A stretch of DNA of 52,238 nt, taken from assembly GCA_018267545.1 (NCBI GenBank), contig JAFDYG010000463.1, positions 1 through 52,238 of the forward strand. The letters are read 5' to 3'. Below, piece after piece: positions 42,019 through 50,959 of this stretch (position 1 is its first letter; every line of letters starts with the position of its first letter). Both the position numbers and the translations under genes were made by a program. The DNA comes from Bacteroidota bacterium. GTDB taxonomy: Bacteria > Bacteroidota > Bacteroidia > Chitinophagales > Chitinophagaceae. The notes beneath the pieces are model-generated. The model saw only the letters and a list, made by a program, of their open reading frames with translations, had not been told where the DNA came from and ran no database searches.

Positions 42019-43050
42019 ATGGAGCAATTGTTACAACAGATCGAGCAGTACAAGCAGGAGATAGCCGGCATCGTCCCCAACGGGGCCGACGCGCTGGAAG
42101 CCTACCGAATCCGTTTCCTCGGCACAAAGGGTATTATGAAGAGCCTTTCTGCCGAAATGAAGAACGTGCCCGTCGAGCAGAAGAAGGCATTCGGACAGGT
42201 CCTGAATGAATTCAAGCAGCTGGCCGAGTCCAAATACGAAGACTGGAAGAATAGTCTCGGGAGCGGAACGGCCGGTAAGGCGAATGCTATCGACCTTAGC
42301 CTGCCTGGAGATACTCTTCCCATCGGTACCCACCATCCGATCACCCTCGTCAGGGACCAGATCGTCCATATCTTTGGCCGGCTAGGCTTCTCCGTGGCTG
42401 AAGGACCCGAGATCGAGGACGACTGGCACAACTTCACCGCGCTCAATCTTCCTGAGAATCATCCCGCCCGGGATATGCAGGATACGTTTTATATCCACCA
42501 GCAGCCCGACTGGCTGCTTCGTACACATACCAGCAGCGTACAGGCCCGCACGATGGAAAAGCAGAAGCCGCCCATCCGGATCATCTGCCCGGGCCGCGTA
42601 TACCGCAACGAGACCATCAGCGCCCGCGCGCACTGCTTCTTCCATCAAACGGAAGGTCTCTATGTCGACGAGAACGTCTCTTTTGCCGATCTGAAGCAGA
42701 CCCTCTACTTCTTTGTACAGGAGATGTTCGGGAAGGACGTAAAGGTCCGTTTCCGGCCCTCCTATTTCCCTTTCACCGAGCCCAGCGCAGAAATGGACAT
42801 CAACTGCCGGATCTGCGGAGGCAGCGGCTGCAGCGTTTGTAAACATACCGGCTGGGTCGAAATCCTCGGCAGCGGCATGGTGCATCCCAAGATGCTGGAA
42901 AATTTCGGCATCGACAGCAATAAGTACACGGGCTTTGCCTTCGGCATGGGGATCGAGCGTATCTGTCAGCTCAAGTATCGCATCAACGACCTGCGCCTGT
43001 ACTCCCAGAACGACGTCCGGTTCCTCCAACAGTTTACCGGAGCCGTGTAA
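42019..43050 (+). CDS. pheS: Phenylalanine-tRNA ligase subunit alpha
   Basis: A 343-residue class II aminoacyl-tRNA synthetase subunit. An N-terminal coiled coil is followed by motif 2 (RIICPGRVYRNETISARAHC), the FHQTEGL segment, and the motif 3 region GFAFGMGIERICQLKYRI near the C-terminus. A cysteine cluster CRICGGSGCSVCKHTGW (about 268-284) precedes GSGMVHPKMLENFG; this segment is common in pheS of many bacteria. PheT is not in the window. It is the first gene of an apparent operon with hbd-like, SDR and CarboxypepD-reg genes (gaps of 9, -8 and 5 nt). Confidence 0.95.
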   Translation: MEQLLQQIEQYKQEIAGIVPNGADALEAYRIRFLGTKGIMKSLSAEMKNVPVEQKKAFGQVLNEFKQLAESKYEDWKNSLGSGTAGKANAIDLSLPGDTLPIGTHHPITLVRDQIVHIFGRLGFSVAEGPEIEDDWHNFTALNLPENHPARDMQDTFYIHQQPDWLLRTHTSSVQARTMEKQKPPIRIICPGRVYRNETISARAHCFFHQTEGLYVDENVSFADLKQTLYFFVQEMFGKDVKVRFRPSYFPFTEPSAEMDINCRICGGSGCSVCKHTGWVEILGSGMVHPKMLENFGIDSNKYTGFAFGMGIERICQLKYRINDLRLYSQNDVRFLQQFTGAV

Positions 43051-43059
43051 TAAAACCAT

Positions 43060-43878
43060 ATGATAAAAACAATTGGCGTTTGCGGGGCCGGAACCATGGG
43101 TAGTGGTATCGCACAAGTAGCTGCGATGGCCGGCTACCACGCGATCCTCTTTGATGTCAATGCAGCCATGGTGCAAAAGGGGAGGGAAAGCATTGAAAAA
43201 TGGCTTGTCTCTAAAAATCACACCGACGTCCTGAGCCGTCTCGACTACACTTCGGATATCACAGCCTGCAAAGCAGATCTCATCATCGAAGCCATTATAG
43301 AAAAACCAGAGGCAAAACAAGACCTGTTCCGGCAGCTTGCGGAAATCAATGGCCCGACTACCATTCTTGCCTCCAATACTTCTTCTCTTTCTCTAACAGC
43401 GCTGGCGGAAACGATCCCTTACCCGGAAAGATTCGCCGGCATGCACTTTTTTAACCCAGCCCCGCTGATGAAGCTGGTGGAAGTGGTGAGCACGGACCGG
43501 ACGGGAGAAGATACTCTGCAAATACTTATCGACGTCGCGAAACAAATGGGGAAGACCCCGGTCCGTTGTAAAGACGCCCCGGGATTTATCGTCAACCACG
43601 TAGCGCGGCCTTATTACCTGGAGGCGATGCGGCTGGTGGAAGAAGGATTGGTCGATATCGAAGCGGTCGACCAGGTCATGGAAGCCACGGGCTTTCGCAT
43701 GGGGCCCTTCCGGCTGATGGACCTTATCGGCAACGACATCAATTACGCAGTCAGCTGCTCCGTATACGAAGCGATGGGGCGGCCGCAGCGGCTGCAGCCC
43801 TCTCCCATCCAGGAAGCAAAGGTCAGGGAGGGCGCGCTGGGCAGGAAGACAGGAAAAGGATATTACCGGTATGAATAA
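43060..43878 (+). CDS. 3-hydroxyacyl-CoA (3-hydroxybutyryl-CoA) dehydrogenase
   Basis: A 272-residue NAD-dependent dehydrogenase. The Rossmann motif GVCGAGTMGSGIAQ (about residues 5-18) is intact, followed by ASNTSSLSLTALA and the catalytic region GMHFFNPAPLMKLVEVV (H in HFFNP) and by the C-terminal domain (GFIVNHVARPYYLEAMRL, GFRMGPFRLMDLIGNDI). It oxidises 3-hydroxyacyl-CoA to 3-oxoacyl-CoA in fatty-acid or phenylacetate breakdown. Length matches Hbd/PaaH-type single-function enzymes. It lies 9 nt after pheS and overlaps the SDR gene by 8 nt, so translation is coupled. Contrast the degenerate relative at 20104. Confidence 0.92.
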   Translation: MIKTIGVCGAGTMGSGIAQVAAMAGYHAILFDVNAAMVQKGRESIEKWLVSKNHTDVLSRLDYTSDITACKADLIIEAIIEKPEAKQDLFRQLAEINGPTTILASNTSSLSLTALAETIPYPERFAGMHFFNPAPLMKLVEVVSTDRTGEDTLQILIDVAKQMGKTPVRCKDAPGFIVNHVARPYYLEAMRLVEEGLVDIEAVDQVMEATGFRMGPFRLMDLIGNDINYAVSCSVYEAMGRPQRLQPSPIQEAKVREGALGRKTGKGYYRYE

Positions 43879-44878
43879 TACGCTTAATTCAAAAGGCAGG
43901 GTTCTGGTTACGGGCGGCACGGGCTTTCTCGGTGCGTATATCATCCAGGAGCTGACCGGCAGGGGATATTCCGTGCGGGCCATTCGCCGGAGTGACCGCC
44001 TGCCCGCCTTTATGCCACCATCTGCCTGGGAAGGTGTCGAATGGGTCAGCGGCGATATCCTCGATATCGTCGGGCTGGAAGAAGCGGCGGAGGGTATGGA
44101 CGCCATCATTCATGCCGCGGGTAAGGTTTCTTTTGCCACCGAAGACCGGCGGGCCTTGTTCAGCATCAATATCGACGGCACGGCCAATATCGTCAACGCG
44201 GCGCTGGAGCGGCAGGTGCCCCGCCTCATCCACGTCAGCTCCATTGCGGCCCTGGGACGCACGGGCAACGGCGAAAAGGTCGACGAAGAAAAGAAATGGA
44301 CCGACACCAAGTGGAATACACCCTATGCCATCAGCAAATTTCGAGGCGAAATAGAAGTATGGCGCGGTATCGGCGAAGGGCTATCGGCGGCTATCGTCAA
44401 TCCTAGTACGCTGTTGGGCTATGGGGACTGGGGTACGGGCAGCAGCGCGTTGTTTCGCAATGCATATGATGAATTTCCCTGGTACACCGAGGGCGTGAAT
44501 GGATTTGTCGACGTAGCCGATGCGGCCCGTGCGATCGTCGCCCTGCTGGAGAGTAATATCAGCGGCCAGCGTTATATCCTCAATGGCGACAACTGGACTT
44601 TTAGACGGCTTTTCGAAACCATGGCGGATGCGTTCGGGAAGAAACGTCCTTACAAGGAAGCGACGCCTTTTTTGGGAGGGATAGCCTGGCGGCAAGCCAA
44701 ATTAAAAAGTATATTTACAGGGCGGCCTACCTTGCTGAGCAAGGAAAGCGCGAAAATCGCCCAGAGCAAGACCTATTTAGATAATAGCAAGGTGCTGCGG
44801 CAATTACCGGGTTTTCAGTTCACGCCGCTCGAGGATACGATCAAGCGGGCGTGCGCAAAATACCAAACCTCAAAATAA
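43871..44878 (+). CDS. NAD-dependent epimerase/dehydratase (extended SDR)
   Basis: A 335-residue extended short-chain dehydrogenase/reductase. The nucleotide motif is VLVTGGTGFLGAYI (about residues 11-24), with DILDIVGLEEAAEGMDAIIH, then IHVSSIAALG and the catalytic tyrosine-lysine in YAISKFRGE. It resembles the dihydroflavonol reductase-like group used on varied sugars, sterols or acyl substrates; the substrate is not decidable. It begins within the last codons of the dehydrogenase gene (8-nt overlap) and ends 5 nt before the next gene, showing tight co-translation. Confidence 0.88.
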   Translation: MNNTLNSKGRVLVTGGTGFLGAYIIQELTGRGYSVRAIRRSDRLPAFMPPSAWEGVEWVSGDILDIVGLEEAAEGMDAIIHAAGKVSFATEDRRALFSINIDGTANIVNAALERQVPRLIHVSSIAALGRTGNGEKVDEEKKWTDTKWNTPYAISKFRGEIEVWRGIGEGLSAAIVNPSTLLGYGDWGTGSSALFRNAYDEFPWYTEGVNGFVDVADAARAIVALLESNISGQRYILNGDNWTFRRLFETMADAFGKKRPYKEATPFLGGIAWRQAKLKSIFTGRPTLLSKESAKIAQSKTYLDNSKVLRQLPGFQFTPLEDTIKRACAKYQTSK

Positions 44879-44883
44879 TATCC

Positions 44884-45975
44884 ATGAAACAGATTCGTCC
44901 CATTCTACTTGGCTTACTCACCCTTAGCCTCTCCCTCGCCGCGTTTTCCCAGGAAAAAACCTTTAGTATCGACGGCATCGTCACCGACGCGAAATCGGGC
45001 TCGCCGCTCGTCGGAGCATCGGTCTTTTGTCAGAATACCACCGTGGGTACCCTGTCGAAAGACGGCGGGAATTTCCACTTACGCCTGGCCAATGGAGGGT
45101 ATGACCTGATCGTCTCCTATACGGGCTACGAGACCCAGTCGATCCGGATCGGAAAGGACCATAAAGATACCGATACGCTGCGTGTCATCTTAAAAGAACA
45201 AGACAAGAGCCTGGAGCAGGCCGTCGTCACCGGGAGTGCAGAAGTAGCGGATGGATGGGACAAGTATGGACAGTTCTTCCTGGATCATTTTATCGGAACG
45301 ACTCCCAATGCCGCTCAGTGCTCCCTGGACAATAAAGAGGTCCTGAAATTCTATTTCTACAAGAAACGAAACAAGCTCCGGATAAAGGCTACCGCGGACC
45401 TGCAGATCACCAACAATGCACTGGGATATAAAATTCACTATCAGCTGGACTCGTTTGTACACGAATACACGACGAATATCAGCACGTTTACGGGCTATCC
45501 CCTTTTCGAGGAAATGGCGGGAACTCCGGAGCTGGTCGAAACCTGGAAGCAAAACCGTTTGGAGGCTTATGCCGGCTCCCGATTGCACTTTGTCCGCAGC
45601 TGGTATGACAGTACGCTGCAGGACGAGGGCTATGTCCTGGAGTTTGCCGACAGCACCAATCGAAATAAGATGAAGCAGGTCGGAGACCCTTATGACGGGA
45701 AGTTCTATTCCAGGGACAGCGGAGACGCACAGATCGACCTGACCGGAAGACTAAGGGTCAGCTATACCGGTCGATTACCGGACAAGAAATATCTCCAGGA
45801 GAATAAGTTCCCGCTCACCACCAAAGTGCAGATCTCGGCGATCGATATTGCCAGCGGGTTTGTGATCGAAGAAAACGGATACGTCTACGACCAGGGGGAC
45901 CTCACCAATATCGGGTACTGGTCCTGGAAGAAACTGGCCGAGCTGCTGCCTTATGACTATAGTCCGCCGCAGTAA
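44884..45975 (+). CDS. Exported CarboxypepD-reg-like domain protein
   Basis: A 363-residue protein with a signal peptide (ILLGLLTLSLSLAAFSQ, ending about residue 22). A carboxypeptidase-regulatory-like beta-sandwich follows (FSIDGIVTDAKSGSPLVGAS, about 25-45; RVILKEQDKSLEQAVVTG). The remaining ~240 residues have many aromatic and charged strands (FYFYKKRNKLRIKATADLQI) but are not a TonB-receptor barrel. It is the last gene of the pheS operon. The start at 44884 was preferred to one 11 codons upstream because it opens the signal peptide and does not overlap the SDR gene. Function is unknown. Confidence 0.8.
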   Translation: MKQIRPILLGLLTLSLSLAAFSQEKTFSIDGIVTDAKSGSPLVGASVFCQNTTVGTLSKDGGNFHLRLANGGYDLIVSYTGYETQSIRIGKDHKDTDTLRVILKEQDKSLEQAVVTGSAEVADGWDKYGQFFLDHFIGTTPNAAQCSLDNKEVLKFYFYKKRNKLRIKATADLQITNNALGYKIHYQLDSFVHEYTTNISTFTGYPLFEEMAGTPELVETWKQNRLEAYAGSRLHFVRSWYDSTLQDEGYVLEFADSTNRNKMKQVGDPYDGKFYSRDSGDAQIDLTGRLRVSYTGRLPDKKYLQENKFPLTTKVQISAIDIASGFVIEENGYVYDQGDLTNIGYWSWKKLAELLPYDYSPPQ

Positions 45976-46005
45976 TAAGCCGCGGGCGTCAAACCCGCCG
46001 GGGCA

Positions 46006-46947
46006 TTACCCCATCACTTTCTTCCAGAGCTCGGGAATGCGTTTGATCCAGACCAGCTCTTTCTTTTTTAACAAGGCGTCTTCGGCGGGATAGCCGAAGT
46101 ATGCCTTACCGCCTTCCAGCGAGGCGGGCACCCCGCTTTGGGCGAGGACGATGGCATTGTCGCCGATAGTAAGTGTCTTACTAACACCTACCTGTCCCCA
46201 GAGAATGACCCCGTTGCCGATCTCTACTGCACCAGCAATGCCGACCTGGGCGGCGAAAAGGCAATTTTTCCCGGTGACTGTATCGTGTCCGATATGGATC
46301 ATATTGTCCATCTTGGTTCCTTTTCCGATACGCGTGTCATGGCTTACCCCCCGGTCGATGGTGCAGCCCGCCCCGATCTCGACGTCGTCTTCGATGACGA
46401 CGCGGCCGCAGCTTTCCATCTTCCGATACCATACTTCCCGGTCTTTCTTGGTGTTATAGTAAAAAGCGTCCGAGCCGATAACGGTGCCGGCCTGAATGAT
46501 CACGTTATTACCGATGACACAGTGGTCCATGATCGTCACATTGGGGTGGATGACACAGTTGCTTCCGATGGTCACGTGATGTCCCACAAAGACATTCGGA
46601 TACAAATAAGTCCCGGCTCCAATGGTTGCTGTATCGCTGACCGGCTTCGTTGCGGGCTCGAAGGGACGGAAGTGACGGACTATCTTCAGATAAGCTTCGA
46701 AGGGCTGGTCGACTACGAGCAAAGCCTTACCTGCTGGCACTTCTACGGCCTTGTTGATAATGATGAAAGTGGCCGCGGACTGAAGACAGGTGTCATAATA
46801 TTTCGGATGATCGACGAAAACGAGATCGCCTTTCTCCACTTTGTGAATCTCATTGATACCTGTTGCCAGACCATTCTTATCACCAATCAGCTCTGCGCCC
46901 AGGAAGTCGGCGAACCACTGAATCGCTACCGGAGAAGGAAATTGCAT
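46006..46947 (-). CDS. LpxD-like hexapeptide-repeat acyltransferase
   Basis: A 313-residue left-handed beta-helix protein. The N-terminal ~100 residues match the uridine-binding region of LpxD (LVFVDHPKYYDTCLQSAATF), and hexapeptide repeats run through DHCVIGNNVIIQAGTVIGSD to GVILWGQVGVSKTLTIGDN. DNMIHIGHDTVTGKN holds the histidine where LpxD has its catalytic base. It is shorter than E. coli LpxD (about 340) and lacks part of its C-terminal helices, so it may be the second LpxD-like paralogue seen in Bacteroidota and not the main lipid A enzyme. The start at 46947 is supported by the promoter element 15 nt upstream. Confidence 0.85.
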   Translation of the reverse strand: MQFPSPVAIQWFADFLGAELIGDKNGLATGINEIHKVEKGDLVFVDHPKYYDTCLQSAATFIIINKAVEVPAGKALLVVDQPFEAYLKIVRHFRPFEPATKPVSDTATIGAGTYLYPNVFVGHHVTIGSNCVIHPNVTIMDHCVIGNNVIIQAGTVIGSDAFYYNTKKDREVWYRKMESCGRVVIEDDVEIGAGCTIDRGVSHDTRIGKGTKMDNMIHIGHDTVTGKNCLFAAQVGIAGAVEIGNGVILWGQVGVSKTLTIGDNAIVLAQSGVPASLEGGKAYFGYPAEDALLKKKELVWIKRIPELWKKVMG

Positions 46948-46962
46948 AGAAGAAAATTTGCG

Positions 46963-46970
46963 CAAAGGTA
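46963..46970 (-). promoter_or_regulatory. -7 element of the LpxD-like gene
   Basis: The minus strand reads TACCTTTG, an exact match, 15 nt upstream of the ATG at 46947. It rules against the longer in-frame start at 46998. Confidence 0.5.
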
Positions 46971-47080
46971 GGCCGTAACGGTGGTGAATCGTTACCATTT
47001 TCCACAGGTCAAAAAAAAATGTGAATAAAATTTGTTGGAAAATTTTTTTAGATAGAGAAAATTATTTTTAATATTGTGTA

Positions 47081-47150
47081 GGGAAATTTATTTCCCGGTA
47101 CTTACTAACCCATCCATATATTGAAAGCCCGGTTTCGCACCGGGCTTTTT
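47081..47150 (+). ncRNA. Candidate small RNA or leader ending at an orphan intrinsic terminator
   Basis: AAAGCCCGGT (47124-47133), loop TTCGC, ACCGGGCTTT (47139-47148) and a T-tract to 47150 form a strong plus-strand terminator. No plus-strand protein gene precedes it: the gene to the left is leftward and the gap is its promoter region. A second dyad, GGGAAAT-TT-ATTTCCC, lies at 47081-47096. Transcription from the A+T-rich stretch 46990-47080 and stop at 47150 would yield an RNA of roughly 70-150 nt, or attenuate rluE, which starts at 47195. No start site is defined; the terminator is clear, the RNA is inferred. Confidence 0.4.
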
Positions 47151-47194
47151 CTTTGGTCAAACCTTTAGAATAAAAATAGGTAAGCCTCTGAAAC

Positions 47195-47791
47195 GTGCAT
47201 CAGTACTACATCATATACAAACCTTTTCAAGTTCTTTCGCAGTTCACCTCCCAGGAAGGGAAGAAAACGTTGAAGGATTTCTTCCCCGTAGCCAGCGACG
47301 TCTATCCCGTCGGCCGCCTGGATTACGACAGCGAAGGCCTGCTGATCCTGACCAATGACACCGCTCTCAACCATCGTTTGCTGAATCCCCGGTTCGCGCA
47401 CGACCGGGAATATTGGGTGCAGGTCGATGGGGCGATCACGTCCACCGCCCTCCATCAGCTGGAGCGGGGCGTGACCATTGCGGTCGATGGGAAGAGTCAC
47501 CGGACCTTGCCCTGTAAAGCAGTGGCCATGGGCGCTGAGCCGAATGTTCCGGAGCGCGTTCCTCCCATTCGATATCGTGCACAGATACCGACGAGCTGGA
47601 TAAAACTGATCCTGCAGGAAGGAAAGAATCGCCAGGTGCGGAAGATGACGGCTCAGGTAGGGTTTCCTACCCTGCGATTGATCCGTTACCGGATCGAAGG
47701 ACTTACGATCGAGGGGCTAGGCCCCGGGGAAATGAGAAATCTGGGCCGGTCCGAAATCTATTCCGCACTGTTTGCAAAAAGTAATCATTAA
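47195..47791 (+). CDS. rluE: 23S rRNA pseudouridine synthase (RluE/RsuA group)
   Basis: A 198-residue pseudouridine synthase. YYIIYKPFQVLSQF (about 4-17) and VGRLDYDSEGLLILTND with catalytic D43 are the family motifs, and LQEGKNRQVRKMTAQVGFPT (about 147-166) marks the RsuA/RluB/RluE/RluF branch. Lack of an N-terminal S4 domain and the short length favour RluE, which modifies U2457 of E. coli 23S rRNA. The site in this organism is not proven. An orphan terminator lies 45 nt upstream. A TAACTTTC sequence at its stop codon may serve yicC. Confidence 0.88.
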   Translation: MHQYYIIYKPFQVLSQFTSQEGKKTLKDFFPVASDVYPVGRLDYDSEGLLILTNDTALNHRLLNPRFAHDREYWVQVDGAITSTALHQLERGVTIAVDGKSHRTLPCKAVAMGAEPNVPERVPPIRYRAQIPTSWIKLILQEGKNRQVRKMTAQVGFPTLRLIRYRIEGLTIEGLGPGEMRNLGRSEIYSALFAKSNH

Positions 47792-47850
47792 CTTTCCGTC
47801 CGCAATAGCCCCTATCCCTATGGTTCATCAAAATCTAAAACACTGATATT

Positions 47851-48726
47851 ATGCTCAAATCGATGACCGGTTTCGGTCGTGCAGAACAGGCAGTAGGAGA
47901 CAAGACCTTTCAGGTAGACATCAAATCCCTGAATGGTAAACAATTCGAGCTGCAGTTAAAATTGCCCGCCTTCTTGAAACCGTTTGAGTTCTCTATCCGG
48001 AAAATACTCTCTGAAAAACTGGGACGGGGTTCTCTGGATTGTACCATTAGTCTGAAACAGACCGGAAACGCCAAGCCCGTCAGCATCAACACCGACCTGG
48101 CCAAGGCCTATTACAACGCGCTTGCCACCCTTTCCAACGAATTGAATCTGGACCCCAGTAATATCCTCAGCACCCTGGTAAAGCTCCCCGAAGTCATTAC
48201 CCCCACCAGCGATACGCTGACGGACGCCGAATGGCTGCAATTCGAGAAGGTAATCCTGTCCGCCATCGACGATCTCAACGCCCATCGCCTCAACGAAGGC
48301 GCTTCGCTGGAAGAGGACCTGCTTTTACGCATCGACAATATCCTACGTCATCAGGACGAGGTCGTCAAGCTGGAGCCCCTGCGTCAGCAGAAAATCCGGG
48401 AAGGGCTTCGCAAGCTGCTCGAAGAGCACGTCGGAAAGGAAAACTACGACCCCAACCGCCTGGAGCAGGAGCTGATCTATTATATCGAGAAGATCGATAT
48501 CAGCGAAGAGCAGGTCCGGCTCAAGAACCACTGTGATTATTTCAGGACTATTTTAAACGAGAAGGATGAAAGCAAGGGGAAGAAGCTGTCCTTTATCCTC
48601 CAGGAAATAGGCCGTGAGATCAATACGACGGGTTCGAAGGCCTACGATTCGACCATCCAGCAGTGCGTGGTCTTGATGAAGGACGAGCTTGAAAAAGCCA
48701 AGGAACAGGTTTTGAATGTATTGTAA
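47851..48726 (+). CDS. yicC: YicC/YloC family endoribonuclease
   Basis: A 291-residue protein. It starts MLKSMTGFGRAE and has VDIKSLNGKQFELQLKLP (about 22-39) and the DUF1732 end KGKKLSFILQEIGREINTTG, SKAYDSTIQQCVVLMKDELE. E. coli YicC is an endoribonuclease that helps degrade small RNA RyhB; activity in this organism is assumed from family. The stop codon overlaps the next gene's ATG by 1 nt (TAATG), so gldH is translationally coupled to it. In many bacteria yicC is beside gmk, but no gmk follows here. Confidence 0.92.
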   Translation: MLKSMTGFGRAEQAVGDKTFQVDIKSLNGKQFELQLKLPAFLKPFEFSIRKILSEKLGRGSLDCTISLKQTGNAKPVSINTDLAKAYYNALATLSNELNLDPSNILSTLVKLPEVITPTSDTLTDAEWLQFEKVILSAIDDLNAHRLNEGASLEEDLLLRIDNILRHQDEVVKLEPLRQQKIREGLRKLLEEHVGKENYDPNRLEQELIYYIEKIDISEEQVRLKNHCDYFRTILNEKDESKGKKLSFILQEIGREINTTGSKAYDSTIQQCVVLMKDELEKAKEQVLNVL

Positions 48727-49235
48727 TGATGTTATCTTTAAATAAACGCGTTTCATTGAAAAAGTCCTTTTTATCCTTGTTGATAGCCAGCTGTCTGTTT
48801 TGGACCTCTTGTACGATCCCTTCGGGCGTTTTTGAAAAGAACGTCATCCTACCCGGCCAGCAGTGGGAGAGCAGTTTCAAACCCAAGATCGATTTTACCA
48901 TCAAGGATGCCGATACGGCCGCCCGCTATAATGTCTACCTGGTGCTGAGACATACGGACGCGTATAACTACAATAATATCTGGATCAGGGGGATCGTCAA
49001 GCAGCCGGGGGACAGCGTCATCCGCAGCGAGCGTTACGACCTGCTCCTGGCCACCAACGAGAAGGGCTGGCTGGGCAATGGAATGGACGATATTTATGAA
49101 CACCGGATTCAAATCCAGCAACAGACCCGGTTCAGCCATCCCGGGACCTATTCTTTTACTCTCGAGCAGGTCATGTGGGACGACCCACTGAAAAATGTCT
49201 TAAACGTCGGAGTTCGCATAGAGAAAATTCCCTAA
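48726..49235 (+). CDS. gldH: Gliding motility lipoprotein GldH
   Basis: A 169-residue lipoprotein with a basic start, a hydrophobic segment (FLSLLIASCLFW) and a lipobox cysteine C29 (WTSC). The body has YNVYLVLRHTDAYNYNNIWI (about 74-93), ERYDLLLATNEKGWLGNGMD (about 106-125) and FTLEQVMW, as in GldH of Flavobacterium, a lipoprotein needed for gliding. The start could be either of two adjacent ATG codons (48726 or 48729). It is joined to yicC upstream and a histidine kinase downstream (24 nt). Presence together with gldA suits a gliding or gliding-ancestral organism. Confidence 0.85.
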   Translation: MMLSLNKRVSLKKSFLSLLIASCLFWTSCTIPSGVFEKNVILPGQQWESSFKPKIDFTIKDADTAARYNVYLVLRHTDAYNYNNIWIRGIVKQPGDSVIRSERYDLLLATNEKGWLGNGMDDIYEHRIQIQQQTRFSHPGTYSFTLEQVMWDDPLKNVLNVGVRIEKIP

Positions 49236-49259
49236 CACTCCCATATATAAACGGGGTAC

Positions 49260-50225
49260 ATGGTATTTAAAAAGAAACGGCTGGCCGTCGCCACCACCGT
49301 CTACTGGATTCTGCTGGCCTATATCATCACCGGTCTGGGCTGGTGGTTTATCGCCCTGCAGACGCAGAACCACCAGATGGCGCATTTCAAGGCCCAGCAG
49401 CTAAAGCTGGACAGCCCCGATTACGAGAGCCGGCTCAGTACCATCCAGGCGGAAGAAAACAGCAAGACGGCCAGCTATATCGGGGAAGGCAGCACTTTCT
49501 TCTTGTTGATCCTCGTCGGCGCCATTTTCGTCTATCGCGAAGTAAGACGGCAGATCCGTCTCCAGCAGCAGCAGCAGAATTTTATGATGGCCGTCACCCA
49601 CGAATTAAAGACGCCCATCGCCGTTACCAAGCTGAACCTCGAGACCCTGCAAAAGCACAAGCTGGATGAGGAAAGACAGCGGAAGATGATCCAGGCGGCG
49701 CTCCAGGAAACCAACCGGCTCGACACCCTCGCCAATAATATTCTCGTGGCCTCTCAGCTCGAAGGCGGCGAATATATCCAGGCCAAGGAATCCCTGGACT
49801 TTTCCGCCCTCGTGGGGCGCTCGATGCAGGACTATCGGCATCGTTTCCCCGAAAGGCGCTGGTCGGACCATATCGAGCCGGGGCATACCGTCAACGGCGA
49901 CGTCCTCCTGCTTCAGATGCTGGTCAACAACCTGGTCGAAAATGCCCTTAAATACTCTCCGCGCGAAGGTCTGATCACTATCTTGCTGGAGAACAAGGGA
50001 CGGCACATCCAGCTCGCGGTAAAAGATGAAGGAGCCGGCATCCCCGACGAGGAGAAGAAGAAGATCTTTGGGAAGTTTTACCGCAGTGGTCAGGAGGCGA
50101 CCCGGCAGACCAAGGGTACCGGTCTGGGACTTTATCTTTGCCGTAAGATAGCCGAAGATCATCAGGCCAGTCTTAAAGTAACGGACAATTCCCCCATTGG
50201 GAGTATTTTTACAGTGACATTTTAA
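49260..50225 (+). CDS. Sensor histidine kinase
   Basis: A 321-residue membrane kinase with two transmembrane helices (about 8-31 and 78-93) flanking a ~45-residue periplasmic loop, and no HAMP, PAS or GAF domain between membrane and kinase. The phospho-acceptor is H114 (VTHELKTPIAV), followed by the N box (NNLVENALKYSPR), G1 (VKDEGAGIPDEE), F box (IFGKFYRS) and G2 (KGTGLGLYLCRKI). The partner response regulator starts 32 nt downstream. The short periplasmic part gives no clue to the signal. Overall shape recalls PorY of Porphyromonas, but the partner is not PorX-like. Confidence 0.93.
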   Translation: MVFKKKRLAVATTVYWILLAYIITGLGWWFIALQTQNHQMAHFKAQQLKLDSPDYESRLSTIQAEENSKTASYIGEGSTFFLLILVGAIFVYREVRRQIRLQQQQQNFMMAVTHELKTPIAVTKLNLETLQKHKLDEERQRKMIQAALQETNRLDTLANNILVASQLEGGEYIQAKESLDFSALVGRSMQDYRHRFPERRWSDHIEPGHTVNGDVLLLQMLVNNLVENALKYSPREGLITILLENKGRHIQLAVKDEGAGIPDEEKKKIFGKFYRSGQEATRQTKGTGLGLYLCRKIAEDHQASLKVTDNSPIGSIFTVTF

Positions 50226-50257
50226 ATTTGCGCGCCCCCCGGGGCAATATTTAAACT

Positions 50258-50959
50258 ATGCCTTCAAAAATCTCCATACTGCTCGTCGAGGACGAAGAGA
50301 ACCTGCACGAAGCCCTCAAGCTGAATCTCGAGCTGGAAGGCTATGAGATAACTTCCGCCTTCGACGGAACCCAGGCGTTAAAAGCCATTCAGTCGGAATA
50401 CTTCGACCTTATCATCCTCGACGTCATGCTCCCCGGCGTCGACGGCATCAGCGTCACCGAAACCATCCGGGTCCAGAATAACGACGTGCCGATTTTGATC
50501 CTCAGCGCCAAAAACGCAAGCGCCGACCGGGTCCTGGGTCTGAAGAAGGGCGCGGACGACTATCTGACCAAGCCCTTCAACCTGGAGGAGCTGCTGCTGC
50601 GTATCCACAAGCTGATCGAGAAGAACAAGAAGATGCAGGAAAAGGATGGCCTGGGAGACGTGTACAACTTTGGCAAGAATATCATCGACTTCAAGGCGCA
50701 GGAAGCCACGACCAAGGATGGCGACCGGATCCAGCTGAGCAAGAAGGAAGCGATGCTGCTAAAGCTGTTGATCGAAAATAAGAATGAAGTGGTGACGCGG
50801 GAGAAGATCTTGCAAGCCGTATGGGGATATAATGTCTATCCGACGACACGCACCATCGATAATTTTGTGCTCAACTTCAGAAAGTATTTTGAGGAAGATA
50901 GCCGTCACCCCAAGTATTTTCATTCGGTAAGAGGAGTGGGGTATAAATACACGGAATGA
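50258..50959 (+). CDS. OmpR/PhoB-type response regulator
   Basis: A 233-residue response regulator. The receiver has VEDEEN (10-15), phospho-acceptor D55 (LIILDVMLPGVDG) and the conserved lysine in DDYLTKPFNLEELLLR. The C-terminal winged helix (about 140-232) shows LSKKEAMLLKLLIENKNEVV, TREKILQAVWGYN, TRTIDNFVLNFRKYFEED and ends SVRGVGYKYTE. It pairs with the kinase just upstream. Last gene of the yicC-gldH-kinase operon; tandem hairpins begin on its stop codon. Confidence 0.94.
   Translation: MPSKISILLVEDEENLHEALKLNLELEGYEITSAFDGTQALKAIQSEYFDLIILDVMLPGVDGISVTETIRVQNNDVPILILSAKNASADRVLGLKKGADDYLTKPFNLEELLLRIHKLIEKNKKMQEKDGLGDVYNFGKNIIDFKAQEATTKDGDRIQLSKKEAMLLKLLIENKNEVVTREKILQAVWGYNVYPTTRTIDNFVLNFRKYFEEDSRHPKYFHSVRGVGYKYTE

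Noticed and set aside
42382-43320. A leftward frame of 312 codons across pheS and the next gene
   Set aside because: It spans the junction of two real rightward genes and its product has no family features.
49260-50959. The kinase/regulator pair as PorY/PorX of the type IX secretion system
   Set aside because: The regulator has an OmpR-type DNA-binding domain, whereas PorX carries a PglZ-type domain.
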